Positions 45,111 to 57,479 of a DNA stretch of 64,000 nucleotides are shown piece by piece. Position 1 is the first letter of the stretch; each line of letters begins with the position of its first letter. This DNA is from Kwoniella bestiolae CBS 10118 (lineage: Eukaryota; Basidiomycota; Tremellomycetes; Tremellales; Cryptococcaceae), in contig NC_089241.1 of the NCBI RefSeq assembly GCF_000512585.2, positions 806,001 through 870,000 on the forward strand. The letters run 5' to 3'. Under the pieces are notes generated by a model. It ran no database searches. It was given only the letters and a program-made list of their open reading frames with translations, and was not told the origin of the DNA. A program made the translations under genes and the position numbers.

Positions 45111-47196
45111 ACGCCGCAGCGGCCTGAGCATAAGCCATCAAGATAGTATGTGAGTCCCCCTGCTCCGGACCAGGTACGTTGATCGTGTGAATCATGCTCT
45201 ATTCCATACCGAGCCAAACGTTAGCTCAGCTCTAGTTGAAGGCTTACCTCGCTCAAACCCGACTGACTCACCAAATATGCATCTCTCAATAATGAAGCTT
45301 CCGTCGGACCGTGGCCATCCCTCAAGCCTGATCGATCGTTGGACGATGTCTGTTCATGTCCATATATCAGTAATCATTCAACCCTGCAATGTACTTTGAG
45401 ACACCAGACCGAAAGAAAGAAAGAAAGACAGTGAAGTAAAGTGATGGTACGTAAATCACCCACCTCATCAGCACCCGAAACAACCGCAGACCATCTACTA
45501 GACTCAATACCAGTAACAGTCCTCTCATCTCCCATTTCCAACCCCATACCCACACCCAGCTGATCCCGTACCATCTCATCCCATTCAAATGCCTCGCTAA
45601 TACTGGGTAAACTAGCACTGGGCAGACCAGATGAGCTACTATCATCGGATATTGACAACGAGAGCCACGATTGATCCATAGTCCTCGACGTGGATTTGGT
45701 AGGCGACAGGCCCGCATTTCCCGTCTCGATACAAACCTTTAGGTCCAGAGAACCTACCGCCTTGTCCTGCGATGAATCCTCACTGAATGGACTCGATGGC
45801 GAGGGGATATGATCCGGCGGAGTGGGGAAGCTCTCCAAGCTTATTCCGTCAAATACCAACGTCGATGATGAACCTGTGCCTGACCGGTTGTTCAGGAGGG
45901 GTCTTTCCCATGACCTACCCCATCCTCCTATTGCCAGAGGACTGAGGAGTGTCGGTGCCCTGCCAAATGCAATGAATGATTCCGGTGTGCTCTCCCTTGC
46001 TGATCTGTGGGGATGCACCGACTGAGACGGAGAACCAGGTGTGAGTGGGAGGGAGGTATATGGCGGGGTGGAGGAGGTCAGTGGTGGTGGAGAAGAGAAT
46101 GAGGAGGGTGTGAAGGAGGAAGATGCACTTGAGTCATACTCGAAGTTCAAACTTGAGCTTGAAGTCGAATTGGAGGAGGAGACGGGTGAGAAGGAGAAAG
46201 TGAATGAGGGCGAAGGTGAGGTGTACGTTATGGGTGAAGTATCGGGCCTTGTGGTTTCATGGATGGGTGGTGTTGGCGAGGGAGTCGGAGACGAGGAGGT
46301 CCCGCTAGATAGAGAAGCTAGAGAGAGACGGGATCGATGGATCGGGCATAATGGGATGGGAGGGTGGGGATGGGTGGTCTTGCGTGCTAAACCTGATCGA
46401 AGGGAGGCTATGACCCGAGAGCACAATAATGTCAGCTGACCTTTCGTCCCAATAGAGAAGAATCGACGAGCTAACCTTTTTCGAAAACGTCTCCCAAATC
46501 TGCCGGTACCTAACAGAAAAGGACAGAACGAATGCAAATAAAGTCAGTACAATTATGTATTTTATAGTGGCGCCGATCCGGTCAGATACTCACGTATGGA
46601 TTCAGGACACACAACTGATTCCAAGATTCGAGATGGATTGAGCAACTCACCATACCTTCCAACACGCCCAACTTCTTTCTAACCTCCTCATCGTTCTTCC
46701 CCCTCGCCTTCTTGCCTTCTATATAACCACACAAGGCGGATATACCTTGCTCTCGGTCGGAGGCTGACGGTCCAAGGGATCGAAGTATAATTGCGACCTA
46801 TCACCCCAAGGGTCAGCTCACCATACCACTGAGTTCTCACCACGATAAACATCCGGCAATTTGGGAACGAGGGGTCAGTTGAAGCTCATAATCAAGCCCA
46901 CTCACATTGCTCGCTCTGGAATATACCGTATCTCTCTGAATGACCGAAGCGAAAGTATCGATAGATAAACTATCTCGATCTAATGACATGTTCCTTCCCT
47001 CGTCCTCGTGATGTCTTGAGAAATTTATATGCGGGATGATCGGGTCTGGCGGAGTTATCGGCGAGCGTAGTGGTGTTGGAGTAGATTTGGTGGGTGAAGG
47101 AACGATAGTGAAAGGGGGAAAATGACTCGAGGTCAATGATAATGGGAATGTCTGAGTATGGGTTTGAATCTGATTACGAGTGGTGGTGGTGGACAT
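45111..47196 (-). CDS. Unknown Ser/Pro/Thr-rich protein
   Basis: Not recognised. It starts MSTTTTRNQIQTHTQTFPLS and includes FSRHHEDEGRNMSLDRDSLS. Middle exons give LRSLGPSASDREQGISALCG and YIEGKKARGKNDEEVRKKLG, a helical segment likely to be the conserved core. A long exon is almost wholly Ser/Thr/Pro with a few acidic patches (PLAIGGWGRSWERPLL). The last exons read RSGLRDGHGPTEASLLRDAY and SMIHTINVPGPEQGDSHTIL, ending MAYAQAAAA. There is no signal peptide or membrane span. The antisense ORF at 46041-46439 is a shadow of the Ser-rich exon. Exon joins are approximate. Confidence 0.6.
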
Positions 47197-47849
47197 TGTC
47201 GAAGATGACTCTTTCCATATGTCATTCCCAAATGGCAGGAATCGGGGATGACTGATCGGACCCTAATGGTTTGTTGTAACTTTCTTTGTCAATTGGGTCC
47301 TCTTTGTTCTTCCGAGATGCGAAGGAACGAACAATGGTGTTGTTGTTGATCCCTATCAGCCAAGAAGGGGAGAAGGGGTTAAATAAAGTTGACTGTAACT
47401 CTTCCTTTCAAGAGGTATATACCCAGTTCGCACGATACTGACAAATGACGTCTATTGCTTTGTACACTGTACATAACATGATGAATAACTCACACGTACC
47501 CCTTTCCTCTCGATACAGTCGGAGATGACTGATCCACTTTTATTCCAAACCTCAATCTCACCCTTCCTACCCCTTGGATGAGATGACGAGATCTGACACA
47601 ATCAAAGGCACTCAAGCCACAATGAATCCAAATCATCCTTGTATATATAAAATCTTGACGACGATCAGCAGTGAGCAGGAATAAGGTCAATGTCCGTTTC
47701 AATCAGGGCGATGTAGTCTGCGCACAGATCGATCATGTTAGTGTGTAATCGTGTCAGTTTTTTTGTCCGTGCATACAAGCTGTGTATGTCTGTGTCCGAG
47801 GTGTTGATCTTACACAATCTACTATTCGGTACAGTATAGAGTTTCCCAA
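47197..47849. other. Intergenic region
   Basis: A 650-base region upstream of the Ser-rich gene and downstream of the TPR-like gene. A 70-codon minus-strand ORF (47490-47702) with a TATATATA nearby is not convincing. Confidence 0.4.
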
Positions 47850-49759
47850 CTACACAAACACATCATTCCACCATATCTTCTCATTATCATCCACCAAACC
47901 CTCATCATCCTCCACCTCAGCCAAAAACCTCTTCACATCATCCTCACCCAACGTCCTCTCTCCTTTCAGGACCTTCAACTTTTTCACAATCTTATCCAAC
48001 CCTCCACTATACTTACCCCTGTCTTCAGGAGGTATCAATTCCGCCTTACTCGCATAAAGGCAATTACGTATCTGCCGCAACACGATATTCCTGATCAAAA
48101 GTTCGTTCTCCCATCCACCCTGCCACGGTAATTCCTCTCCTCCCGTCCCACCACCTATACTAAGGCTCATGCCCGAACCAGCAAACGGAGCAGACCCATC
48201 GATCCTTACAAACTTCACTCCAAGTCCTTCTGCAGCTCTGGCAGCATACGTCGTAGAATTATCCAGTAATTGACCGACATTCCGTTTCGCAGTCTCATGT
48301 ATCCCTGCCAATCTCGCTCTCCTCAAACTTGCTTTGCTCAGACTGAGCAATACAGAGGGTTTGAATGCCCTTGGCGTCATGGGATTGGTCGGAAGTTCCA
48401 AAGCAGTAGTGAGGTGCGTGGTAGCTTGACTAAGGTTATACCAAGCCTGTTGAGCCAGTGGGGATGGTCCAGGTGGAAGTTGTCTATTCAACACCAACAT
48501 CCTACAGGCTATCTCCGTATGTGTATCCGCCAGTATCGTGAGAATCTCGGGTCGAACAGTCGCCTCTTCAGGTGGAGTGATATCAAGACTTGCCAGTATC
48601 GCTGTCAATGCCGCTACGGCACCTTCCAATGATTTCTCTAATCCCATATTCGGATGGGCCTGGTTCTTGTATATGTCCCATACGATACTGTCCATGGCTA
48701 GTAACACCTTGACCTCGCACAGGTCCAGTTCGGCCTGTCTACCGGGAGGTGAGAACGGAGCAGCACGGTCTAGTATCTGACGGACGGTCATTTGTTCTTC
48801 CTCGCTTGGCGTTTTGGGTTCAGGTGTGGACGTCCAGAGGGACAGGTGGATATCGATCAGGGATAGGACAGTATCGATGTAAGTTGAGCGAGTAGGTAAA
48901 TGAGTTTCGAATGATCCTTCTCCCTCTTCATCTTTATCCGAAGAATCAACTTCCATCTCTTCCTCTGATACCGGTATCGTCTCAGAATCATCCACAACCT
49001 CCTCAGTCTCATCCACATCGTCCTCTTCGCTCGTGGCTCTAAGAAACTCTTCCTGACCATCCATCACTTCCTGCAATACATCTCGAGCTTCCTCTCGTAA
49101 TTTCCTAATCTCCCCTAACTGGGTATTTTCCACATCTAGATCTTCGATGATGTCCGCTAAGGAAGAGCACGATTGAGCTAGGTTGAACGCTACGTCCATT
49201 CGAAGTAGAGGGGAATTGGTGAGTGTCGTAGCTAGGCGGTATAGTTCGATGGAACGGCGTAAGGGTATCAAACATGAGGGTGGAAGAAGGAATGAAGTGG
49301 AGAGGGTGTACAGTGCTCTTGCTCTATTACCCACAGAATCACTCATCAGCTCAATATGTCTCATGATGAGCTTACTTTACTCACTGATTGTAAGCCGCAT
49401 CGTAAGTCTGCGAGAACCCCAAAGCCTTCTCATACAATTCGACCGCACGTTCATAGAACCGTTGGGCCTACAACCACCAACACATTATGAGCATATGCAT
49501 TTGCATCTCCAATGATTGGTCGAGTGGGTATAAACTGACCTTATCACCATCCCTATACCTCTCGCCCTTCTCTTCCATCTCTACTCCACCTATCTCACCC
49601 GATCAGCTTCCCAACACAAGCTCCAGCTTGAGATAGCTCACCATCCAAAGCCTCGTCATACGTCTCATAAGTGATCTCCCGCTTATTCTTCCCAACCTTC
49701 TTCGATTGTCGCCTATCGTCATCTTCACCTCGTCGCTTTAATGGTCGTTTGGGTGGCAT
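47850..49759 (-). CDS. TPR-like helical repeat protein, unknown function
   Basis: Exon 1 encodes MPPKRPLKRRG, a basic, probably nuclear-targeting start. Short exons follow with YETYDEALDGG and RAVELYEKALGFSQTYDAAY, TPR-like helices. The long last exon (47850 to about 49345) continues helical repeats: RRSIELYRLATTLTNSPLLR, MDVAFNLAQSCSSLADIIED, EIACRMLVLN, AWYNLSQATTHLTTALEL and LLSLSKASLRRARLAGIHE. An acidic insert lies at about 48900-49030. The protein ends EKIWWNDVFV. The repeats suggest a protein-interaction scaffold. I do not recognise an orthologue by name. Confidence 0.72.
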
Positions 49760-50258
49760 CGTGCGTGTGATAGAGTATGAATGGCTGATATGATTTGGGA
49801 TGTAATAGATGAGTACACTGAAATTTCAGAGGATGTCCTTGAGCTTCGGTCTCATCGATTACTCAACCTCCACTTGAACCGTTGACTAATGGCAATGTAT
49901 TCATTCCTCCCACATAGATTCTCAAGAGGGAAGAGCGCCAGCGAACTTCAACCGAGCTCTCGCTCTTCATCTCGAATCCCTCTCTCTCCCTGCGATAAAG
50001 ATCAATGGCTTGGTCGAGGGTAACAACAAGGTATCGTGATACTAAACCATAGGAATGACTACATTGACATTGGTAGGCTAACCGAGGACAACGGAAACTG
50101 GGTACCAGCTACATACATACAAACACATCTTCAAGCAAATCGCCATATTCAATCGCCGTCCTCCTACGACTTCAGACTATCACTCGCACGATGATAATAA
50201 TCCACTGATCGAAAGTACTAACAGGGCTGTACCTCCCGCTTCCTCTTTCCACGCTGAC
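49760..50258. other. Intergenic region
   Basis: A 499-base spacer between two minus-strand genes, containing the promoter of the TPR-like gene. No gene is seen. Confidence 0.4.
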
Positions 50259-50726
50259 TCAGATAGGTGTAACAGTAGTAACAGACGGTACATCCCTCCA
50301 ACCCGATTTCGTCGAACCCATCCCAGAACTGGCAGTACCGCTGGACTCAACAGGGATCGTATCAGGCGGTAATGGTAACTCCCCAGACTTCCTCGAAGGA
50401 GTCGATGAAGATATCTTCTCAGAAATATCAACGGTAATATCCTCCCCTCCCCTCGCCGATATTCCAGCTCTCATCTTCCTCGGATTAACCTCCTCCTCAT
50501 CATCATCCTCATCATCAATCTCGTCCCAATCCCACCTTCGTCTCCCGTAATAGGGGTACTTCTCCGGATCAGGCCGACGACATAGGTACGACCGTTCAGG
50601 AGGTGCAGAAGATGGTATAGATCCTGGACCGACCGTGCCGTCCGAGAAGTGTTTCACTTGGTCTTCATCGGCCCAGTAATTTAGGACTTGCTCGGTTTGG
50701 TTCGAGGGAATGGAATTGCCGAACAT
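50259..50726 (-). CDS. Small acidic hypothetical protein
   Basis: Not recognised. A single exon of 155 residues starts MFGNSIPSNQTEQVLNYWAD. It contains RRPDPEKYPYYGRRRWDWDE, an Asp/Glu run coded by a TCATCA-type repeat on the plus strand, and PRKMRAGISARGGEDITVDI. It ends VPSVTTVTPI. It is hydrophilic, without a signal peptide. The ATG at 50726 is preferred because the in-frame upstream extension is hydrophobic and unlike the rest. It could be part of a larger spliced gene. Confidence 0.5.
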   Translation of the reverse strand: MFGNSIPSNQTEQVLNYWADEDQVKHFSDGTVGPGSIPSSAPPERSYLCRRPDPEKYPYYGRRRWDWDEIDDEDDDEEEVNPRKMRAGISARGGEDITVDISEKISSSTPSRKSGELPLPPDTIPVESSGTASSGMGSTKSGWRDVPSVTTVTPI

Positions 50727-51374
50727 GATGTACACGTATGTATGTATGATGAGTCGGTATGATAATGATGGTGCTTGGGATCTTGAAGGCGACGTACTCA
50801 TATTACTATCTCTATTTCGGTTGGGCGCAACATGAGAATAGATTCTCCGACGTTACATGTAGGTAGGTCATACACACAGATACGATATGTACTGTATCCT
50901 TTCCTTTGTTGGTTTTAAGTGGTTGAGATGAAAGGACGTCCATCCGAGGAGATTCAACTCACCTTGCCTGTCGGATGACGATCTCGTTCAGCTTGCACTC
51001 CTTGAGAGGATCTCTTTCAAGACCACATATCATCATTTGAACTGCGACTGCCCAAGACCGCGCCAAAGTACAGCTCAATTGGATGAAAAGATCGAGGACA
51101 TACGGTAGCGCGACCCCCACCTGTAACGAGTGCTTCAACGAGAACTACCGCCACCGTAGCGACGTCCTGGACACGCGGCGTTGGGATCGTATGTACATTC
51201 GAGTCTGTGGAAAAACAGGTAACAATACATACAATATCATACTTATCAATATCAGATGACTCCACCCTCCTCAATCCTCCTAGCTTACTACAAAGTACAC
51301 TAGATTCGGTTCCACCTTACTGCCAGCCTAAATCAGACCATTTGAAACCGTGATCATCATCCTAAGCTCATATC
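50727..51374. other. Intergenic region
   Basis: A 648-base region between the small acidic gene and the BIR1 3' end. Nothing is recognised; the ORF at 51017-51274 is not convincing. Confidence 0.4.
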
Positions 51375-53369
51375 TCATATAGCTTCGATCCTCTTTCTCT
51401 CGCCTTTCGCCCTCTCCTCCCACCGTTCAATCATCTCCTCTCCCTCCTTCTGCATTTCCTGATACCTCCGCCTCATCTCCATCCTCACGAGATCCTCCAG
51501 CGTCATCGATTTCTGCTCTTCCGTCAACTTCACCATACCCTCTTCTCCCTCCCTCGTACCATTGACAGATCCAGATCCCGCACGAGGCGAAGACATGAGA
51601 TCCTCCATCACTTTCCTAGCTTCCACTGCACCCCTTGTTAAGGAGGTTTCCAATACCTCTCTAGGCAGGTTTGCCCGTGGCGAAGGGGAAGCCTTAGGTT
51701 GAGTAGAACGAAGTAGAGATTTAGGTTTTGGGGTGGACAGTCCGATATCTGGGATGGGTGACGAGGGAGGTATATTCGAGAATCTATCTAGCTGAGATAG
51801 AGGTCGGGGTGGGGTGGGACTGGGTGGAGGTAGAGGTGGTAATGGTTTGGATGATTTACTCTGGACAGTTGCGGAAGCAGGTTTGGAGGATTGTCGTTGA
51901 CGTGGTTGAGGGATTGATTCTGGTTCAGGTTCATCCTCGGGCTCAGTCTCAGCTTGAACGGATTCTTCCTCCTCAGCTTTCTTCTTCCCCTTCGACTTAG
52001 CAGTGGTCGCTCTAGGTTTAGCCTTAGTCGCTTTCTTAGCTTTACTTTTCTTCTCTTCTACTGGCGGTTCTTCCTCTGGTATGGTGGAGGGTAGTTGGGT
52101 TTGCGTTTGCGATATCGACGTTATCGTGTCGTCCCCTATTTCAATGACTTCTTCAGGTTCGACGGTATCTTCTTTCTTTTTCCCCCGAGCCGCCGTCTTC
52201 CTCCTTGTAGTAGTAGCTCGAGGCTTGGTGGTCTTCTTCGTAATGCTCTGTGACAGAGCGATTGATTCAGCCTCGGATGGTAGGTCGGTAGGCTGGATGG
52301 GTTCCTCCTCTGCTTCAGAGAGAACGGATTGTGCTGCTGTTGTGGCTCGTTTTGTACTATGGCAATAGAGGATCTCGTCAGCTACTATCCGAGTTTGACG
52401 GATGATTAGGACTCACCGCCTAGGTGCCACCGACTTCTTTGGTTTAGCAGGAGCCTTGGTCTGTTCTTAGTCAGCTTGCGTATTCATGACTGCCAGATCA
52501 TCTCAAAGAAGCTCACCTGTTTTTCCTGACTTGGTCCAGATTGACCGCTCGTTAATTCAGCTCTGAAAAAATGACAGTCTGGTACTTTCTGTTGATGTAT
52601 TTGCCTATGACCAAGCAGTCATCGCGAATCAGCTTTCAACATCCATTGATGTCACTCAGTAGATGGCAGGTTCGACCCACCAAGGATCATCCGTAGCTTC
52701 CCATCCTTCTACGGCGTACTCGCAATATGGGCACATGGCGGTATCTTTGGAGGAACTGGACGGGTAGTATATGAAGCCTGCCTGGGCGAGCTGGAAAGGC
52801 ATAAAAGATCAGTCAAATGTCGAACGAATGTTGAGTGACGAGTTGGACTCACATTCTTCATTGTAGGTAACCAGCCCGATTTCTGTTTATGAGGCCACCA
52901 TTTCTTGAATGTCTGTTCTCGTATCAAGGCAGATTCTTTCGATTGGGGCAAAGATTCCTCAGTATCGTATGTTGTCCTGTTACATCATCATATCAGCTAC
53001 CACAGTGTACCATGTAGGTAAAGTAAGGAAGACTCACTCATAAGAACCATTACTATGATCCCTCTTCCTCTTCTCTACTTTGACCGTACAGACCATATCC
53101 GCCCACGCACAATTCCCCCTGCGCGAATGCTCTTCAAACGGATCATCCTGCTCGTCCCATCCACCCAATTCCAAATTACACAAAAAGCATTTACAATTAT
53201 CCCACGATTCCTCTGATGTTCCTGGTGTATGGTAGAATCCAGCTTTGGAGAGCAAGTCGGGTGTCAGCTTTGGATGGGTAGCTTCTGTAAGGGGGAAGGC
53301 AGGTTTCGCTTTTGATTTGGGTTTGATGATGGCTTCGAATGAATGTAGACGGGTGTCTAGGTTCTGCAT
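51375..53369 (-). CDS. BIR1: BIR-domain protein, survivin/BIR1 homologue (chromosomal passenger complex)
   Basis: Subunit of the Aurora B/Ipl1 chromosomal passenger complex. It starts MQNLDTRLHSFEAIIK. BIR 1 has AGFYHTPGTSEESWDNCKCF with zinc ligands CFLC, then His in DPFEEH and Cys in RGNC. BIR 2 has KSGWLPTMKN, AGFIYYPSSSSKDTAMCPYC, and after an intron join DDPWQIHQQKVPDCHFF, so all four ligands are intact. A long Lys/Pro/Glu-rich part contains AT-hook-like KPRATT segments. The protein ends with a charged helix (MTLEDLVRMEMRRRYQEMQK) that fits the INCENP/borealin-binding position. Two BIRs with a long tail match fungal Bir1/Cut17. Confidence 0.88.
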
Positions 53370-53732
53370 CGTGACTGGGTTGCAGTGTGTGATGCTATGT
53401 AGTATGATGTATGAGAAGGAGAGATGAACATGGATGATTATTGACTTGATTTGTTGATTTGTTGACTTTCCCTATAGCTGACACGCGTAGACGTAAATAA
53501 ACGTGACAATTCATTTACGTAAACCCCAAAACCGCCACAACTCTCACTCTTTGTATGGTGGAAGTCATTTCACCGTATATCTCCGACAACCACTTGATAG
53601 CTGAATGAGATTTCGGATTGTGCTTTGATCTTGAACTGGTTGATTTTCGAAAAGTCATAAGTAACATTATATCACTACAAGTCTCTGTGTATCCACTCAC
53701 AATCACAATAATCTTACAACCCACCCATCAAG
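53370..53732. promoter_or_regulatory. Divergent promoter region, BIR1 / MRP20
   Basis: A 363-base region between two start codons, with ACGCGT at 53483-53488 about 115 bases from the BIR1 ATG. TTTACGT repeats flank it near 53490-53520. Confidence 0.5.
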
Positions 53733-54920
53733 ATGTCTCGCATCCTCCGACGAGCATTCTCAACCTTCCCCGCTCGAGCTGGCCCCTCCTCCTCTTCCAT
53801 CCCATCTACCATCTTCCCCTCCGCCCCCTCAGTCTCATCTACGATCCCCCAAGCAGTCCGAAGGCGTCGCACAGAACACCCACCAAGTAAGACCGCCTCT
53901 CCCTCGCCCCTTTCAGACTCTGACTTGCACTACGCCAACACCGAGAAGAAGTTCCCATACCAGCTGGAAAAAGATTATCAATCCCTCTTATCCTGCTCTG
54001 AGTTCCCCAATTCCAGTGGGACCGATGCGGAACTTCGAGCGACCTTTCTGAAGGGGACTGCGGAGTGGAGATCGAGGATCCGAGGATATGCGCCCAGAGG
54101 TAAAGGCGCAAGACACGATTATCTGTTAGGTGTAATGGGCGGTCAGAGGATCCCCTCCGAATCGGAATCGACAGAAGATCCCTTGGCCGCCTCTGAAGGG
54201 GAAGGGGAAGGGGGAGGGGAAGAAGTGGTTGACCCAAATAGTCAGATAGTCGGTCAACGGATCTACCTTCCCAATATCCAAATTCGACTGATGAGGAACC
54301 ACGTCAAACCTGGAGAAGAGTACGATCCCCACGTCGCGACATTTCGTATCCCCCCGTCAATGACGAAGAACGATCTCAGATCATACCTTCTCGCAGTGTA
54401 CAACCTCAAAGTCACATTTATAAGGACGGACAACTACGTAGGCGAAGTCGGTAGATCTAGGACGGGTGAGGTTCAAAGGAAGTCGGGGTCGAATCACACG
54501 TACAAGCGTGCTGTTGTCGGATTGGACGAGCCGTTCCATTATCCCGATGATATGGATGAACTGTATGCCCAGGGATTGAAGAATGGCGTAGGGGATCAGT
54601 TGGCTCAGGCGAGGGATACGTGGTTGCAGGATAATTACAGTTTGAGGATATCGGAGGAGATGAGAAAGAGAGCCATGTTCAAGTATTATAGAGGTACCAG
54701 ATGGAGGTCCAAGACTCATGCTAATATGGTGAGTCATGCTTGCATCCATCAAACCGAGTAGGTCGCTGATACTATGTTTGTGTCATAGGGTAACACGATT
54801 CGAGAGATCATGAAACGTAAGCAGGAGAGAGAAGATAAAGTTTCGGAGGAGGTGAAGAGGCGTTGGTCAGCTGTCGAACAGGAATCTTTAGGTGGTGAGG
54901 GTCAACCTCAAGCAGCATAG
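53733..54920 (+). CDS. MRP20: Mitochondrial large-subunit ribosomal protein uL23m
   Basis: Component of the mitochondrial large ribosomal subunit near the exit tunnel. Exons 53733-54728 and 54789-54920 join in frame to 375 residues. The N-terminus MSRILRRAFSTFPARAG is a typical mitochondrial presequence (Arg, Ser and Phe, no acids). The uL23 core reads IYLPNIQIRLMRNHVKPGEE, TFRIPPSMTKNDLRSYLLAV, YNLKVTFIRTDNYVGEVGRS and YKRAVVGLDEPFHYPDDMDE. A basic C-terminal extension (EIMKRKQEREDKVSEEVKRR) follows. It is divergent from BIR1. Confidence 0.92.
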
Positions 54921-55199
54921 GCAGTGTAGACATGTCGGTATAGCTGTATGCATTGCTCATTTGCATTGACCGTAACCTTGATACTTCCATCATCAATGAT
55001 CTGTCGTAATCACCTCATCAAGCCAGAAGGCATCATCGTGAGAGTATCACAGCAGCCATGAATCATCATTAAAGAGTTGCATATCGTTTAATCCTATATA
55101 CTCATATAAAACCAAAAGACAAGATCAAGAAGCAACAGTGCCAATCAAACTAGATATATAAGATGATCACAATCTATGCACAAGTCTTCCCATCATAGC

Positions 55200-56658
55200 C
55201 TAGATCGCATGAGTCCTACCATTTCCTTCCTTAGGCAAAACATTCAATGCAACCGTACTATCAATCCCACTATTCTCATGGTCCGCCAACCTAGACTCCA
55301 TCTCACTCTCCATCTTACCATCGAATGACGTCGGACTGACATCATTGAACCCATCTACCTCGTCTTTCTTAAGATTCACATCGCTCAATTCCCACTCTTC
55401 CGACTTATTCCCCATTTCGCCGAGGGTCAACCGGTTCGTGAATCTCGCTCCTCCACTATCTGGTCTACCGCCCGCAGCGGGCGCAATACCGAACGATTGA
55501 GTGTGGGGGCTGTTATTGAGGGTGGTGGATCCGCCGAAGTTGGACGAGGTGACTCCAAAGTTCTCGGATTGGAAGGTCGTAGCTCCACCTCTGGAAGTTT
55601 CAAATGCGCTGGAATGGGTGGATTTATTGAAGAATCGTGAAGTCTTGGACTTGCTGGGAGCCTTGGAGTCCATAGTTGTCAGACCGGTCACTCCGTTCCA
55701 TGTTCTGTAATTACCATTCAGGAGAAATCAGTGTTAGTATTGGTACGAAGGTTGTGATGGGGGTTACTGGACTGACCTATTCTGAGTGGCGGCTTGTTCT
55801 CTCTTGTACCTTGCTCGGCAGGATAGGACACCCATTATAAGGGCGAGCGCAAATAACAAGGAACATATGGAGCTCATCTGATGGATTCTTTCATATCAGC
55901 ATTCTGGACAAGGCGGAAGAAGATATCAGAAGTAAACTGCAGGATGCCACTCACGGCTGCTTGAACTTTTACGAAAGAATGGGAAGTGATTTGAGGAGGG
56001 GATAGTACAGCAGTACCTGATGGTTCGGTTTCACTGTGCACGAGAGTATAAGTGACATGGACTCTGGAATGTTTTGGTGATATGATGATGATACTTACGA
56101 AGTCGGAGTTGATGTCGAAGTGCTATTACCACCGAGCGGTACGCCCTAGGTAGATGAAGAGAGACCATCAGATCGGATCATACGTGGTACATGGATGACA
56201 GCCTGACTCACATAAAATGCACAAGCTTGATTCGCATAGGCTTGACCGTATACAGCGTCTGAAGCGGAACATGAGGAAGTCCAGCATGCCTATACATCGG
56301 AAGCAGAGGTTAGTTGCCGTACGCTGGATGATGACCAATATGATCAACTCACCCCGACTGAATTGATGAATTCCGTGGAAGCACACAGACAAGCCCAATC
56401 ATCTGCGCCGGAACATCCGGTAGTAGGCGCTGAGGCCATACTGCGATCGGACATGAGATCGTCAGCAACATTACTTGTCAGGCTGAGTATTGGCGGGCTG
56501 GGCTGACTGTCACAAGACCGGAAGAGTATGGCTCACCAAGTTACGACACACGCAGGTACACCAGCAGTCGCACTTCCGCCTTGACCTGTCTCAGTAGTGT
56601 TCGCGCCGTCATCCTGCCTCTTGAGCATAGCATGGAAGTTGGGGTGTGAAGGTGCCAT
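55200..56658 (-). CDS. CFEM-domain membrane protein
   Basis: CFEM domains are fungal extracellular eight-cysteine modules, some of which bind haem. The start MAPSHPNFHAMLKRQDDGAN leads to VPACVVT. An intron join completes a second Cys, then TTGCSGADDWACLCASTEF, ACWTSSC and YANQACAFYG, giving eight cysteines with the Asp before the CxC. A Ser/Thr-rich stalk, one membrane span (ICSLLFALALIMGVLSC) and basic RARYKR follow. The cytoplasmic tail (SRFFNKSTHSSAFETSRGG, ending GNGRTHAI) is Ser/Asn-rich. No classical signal peptide is visible at the N-terminus, though LKRQ could be a Kex2-like site. About five exons are present. Confidence 0.85.
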
Positions 56659-57479
56659 GGTGGTTGATATCTGTATGTCTTGTATGGGTTTCTTGGATGC
56701 GATGTATACGATACGATATATAAGATAAAGATATGTTGAGGAACAAGAAGAGTTCAACGTCTCTTACATCTTTTCAGTAATCTGAGCTTATAGGACTCGA
56801 GTCCAGATACATGGCATCAAGGAGAACAAAAAGCTTTCTGTACCATCTGCATCGCTTGTTGTCCGCTGTTCATTGTTCATTGTTCGTTGTGGGGTACAAT
56901 GGTAAAGAGTGGAAAAGTGGAAAAGTGGAAAGAGAACAATAAGAAAGTTGGATTAGATATTCAGGGCAACAGTCCACCATCGTTTCGGAGATAATCGATA
57001 CCATCTGTATGCACTGCGATACCTCTTCGGGTAATTAAGACAATAAGACCATACCACCACCATTCAGGCACGTGCATCATCAACTCCGAACGAGAAGACA
57101 ACAATAACGAGTAACGAGTGAAAGGACAATACGATTACTACATACAGCGAGTTGCTTCCCACCTCCCTATATTCACAAGACCGAACAATTAACGACCCGT
57201 CGGAGTTGGTCAAGGCTCGATCAAGCGTGAGAAGTGGGACCTGGGAATACCATGAGAATATCAAGGAGGCGGAAGGGATCTCAAGTGCACTTATCGCTCA
57301 ACGCGATGTGATGAGCCCGACTTCCGCTGAGGTGAAAAGTTGATCGAGTGCTCGATATCATCCATGCAATGCAACACTTCTAACTGATCTACAAATATAC
57401 AAACGCGCAATGCAACACATACAAAGACACATGGAACTACCAATGATTCAGACCTGCAGTTATCATTTTCCCCCGTGAT
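56659..57479. other. Intergenic region
   Basis: An 820-base region. A GTTCATT repeat lies near 56862-56890 and three GTGGAAAA copies at 56909-56932. No gene is supported. Confidence 0.45.
56909..56932 (+). repeat. GTGGAAAA triplicate
   Basis: Three tandem copies of an 8-base unit upstream of the CFEM gene. Confidence 0.75.

Noticed and set aside
46041..46439. Long plus-strand Glu/Val/Gly-rich ORF
   Set aside because: It is the antisense shadow of the Ser/Pro-rich exon of the minus-strand gene, as the composition shows.
47490..47702. 70-codon minus-strand ORF near a TATATATA element
   Set aside because: No supporting exon or motif; probably intergenic.
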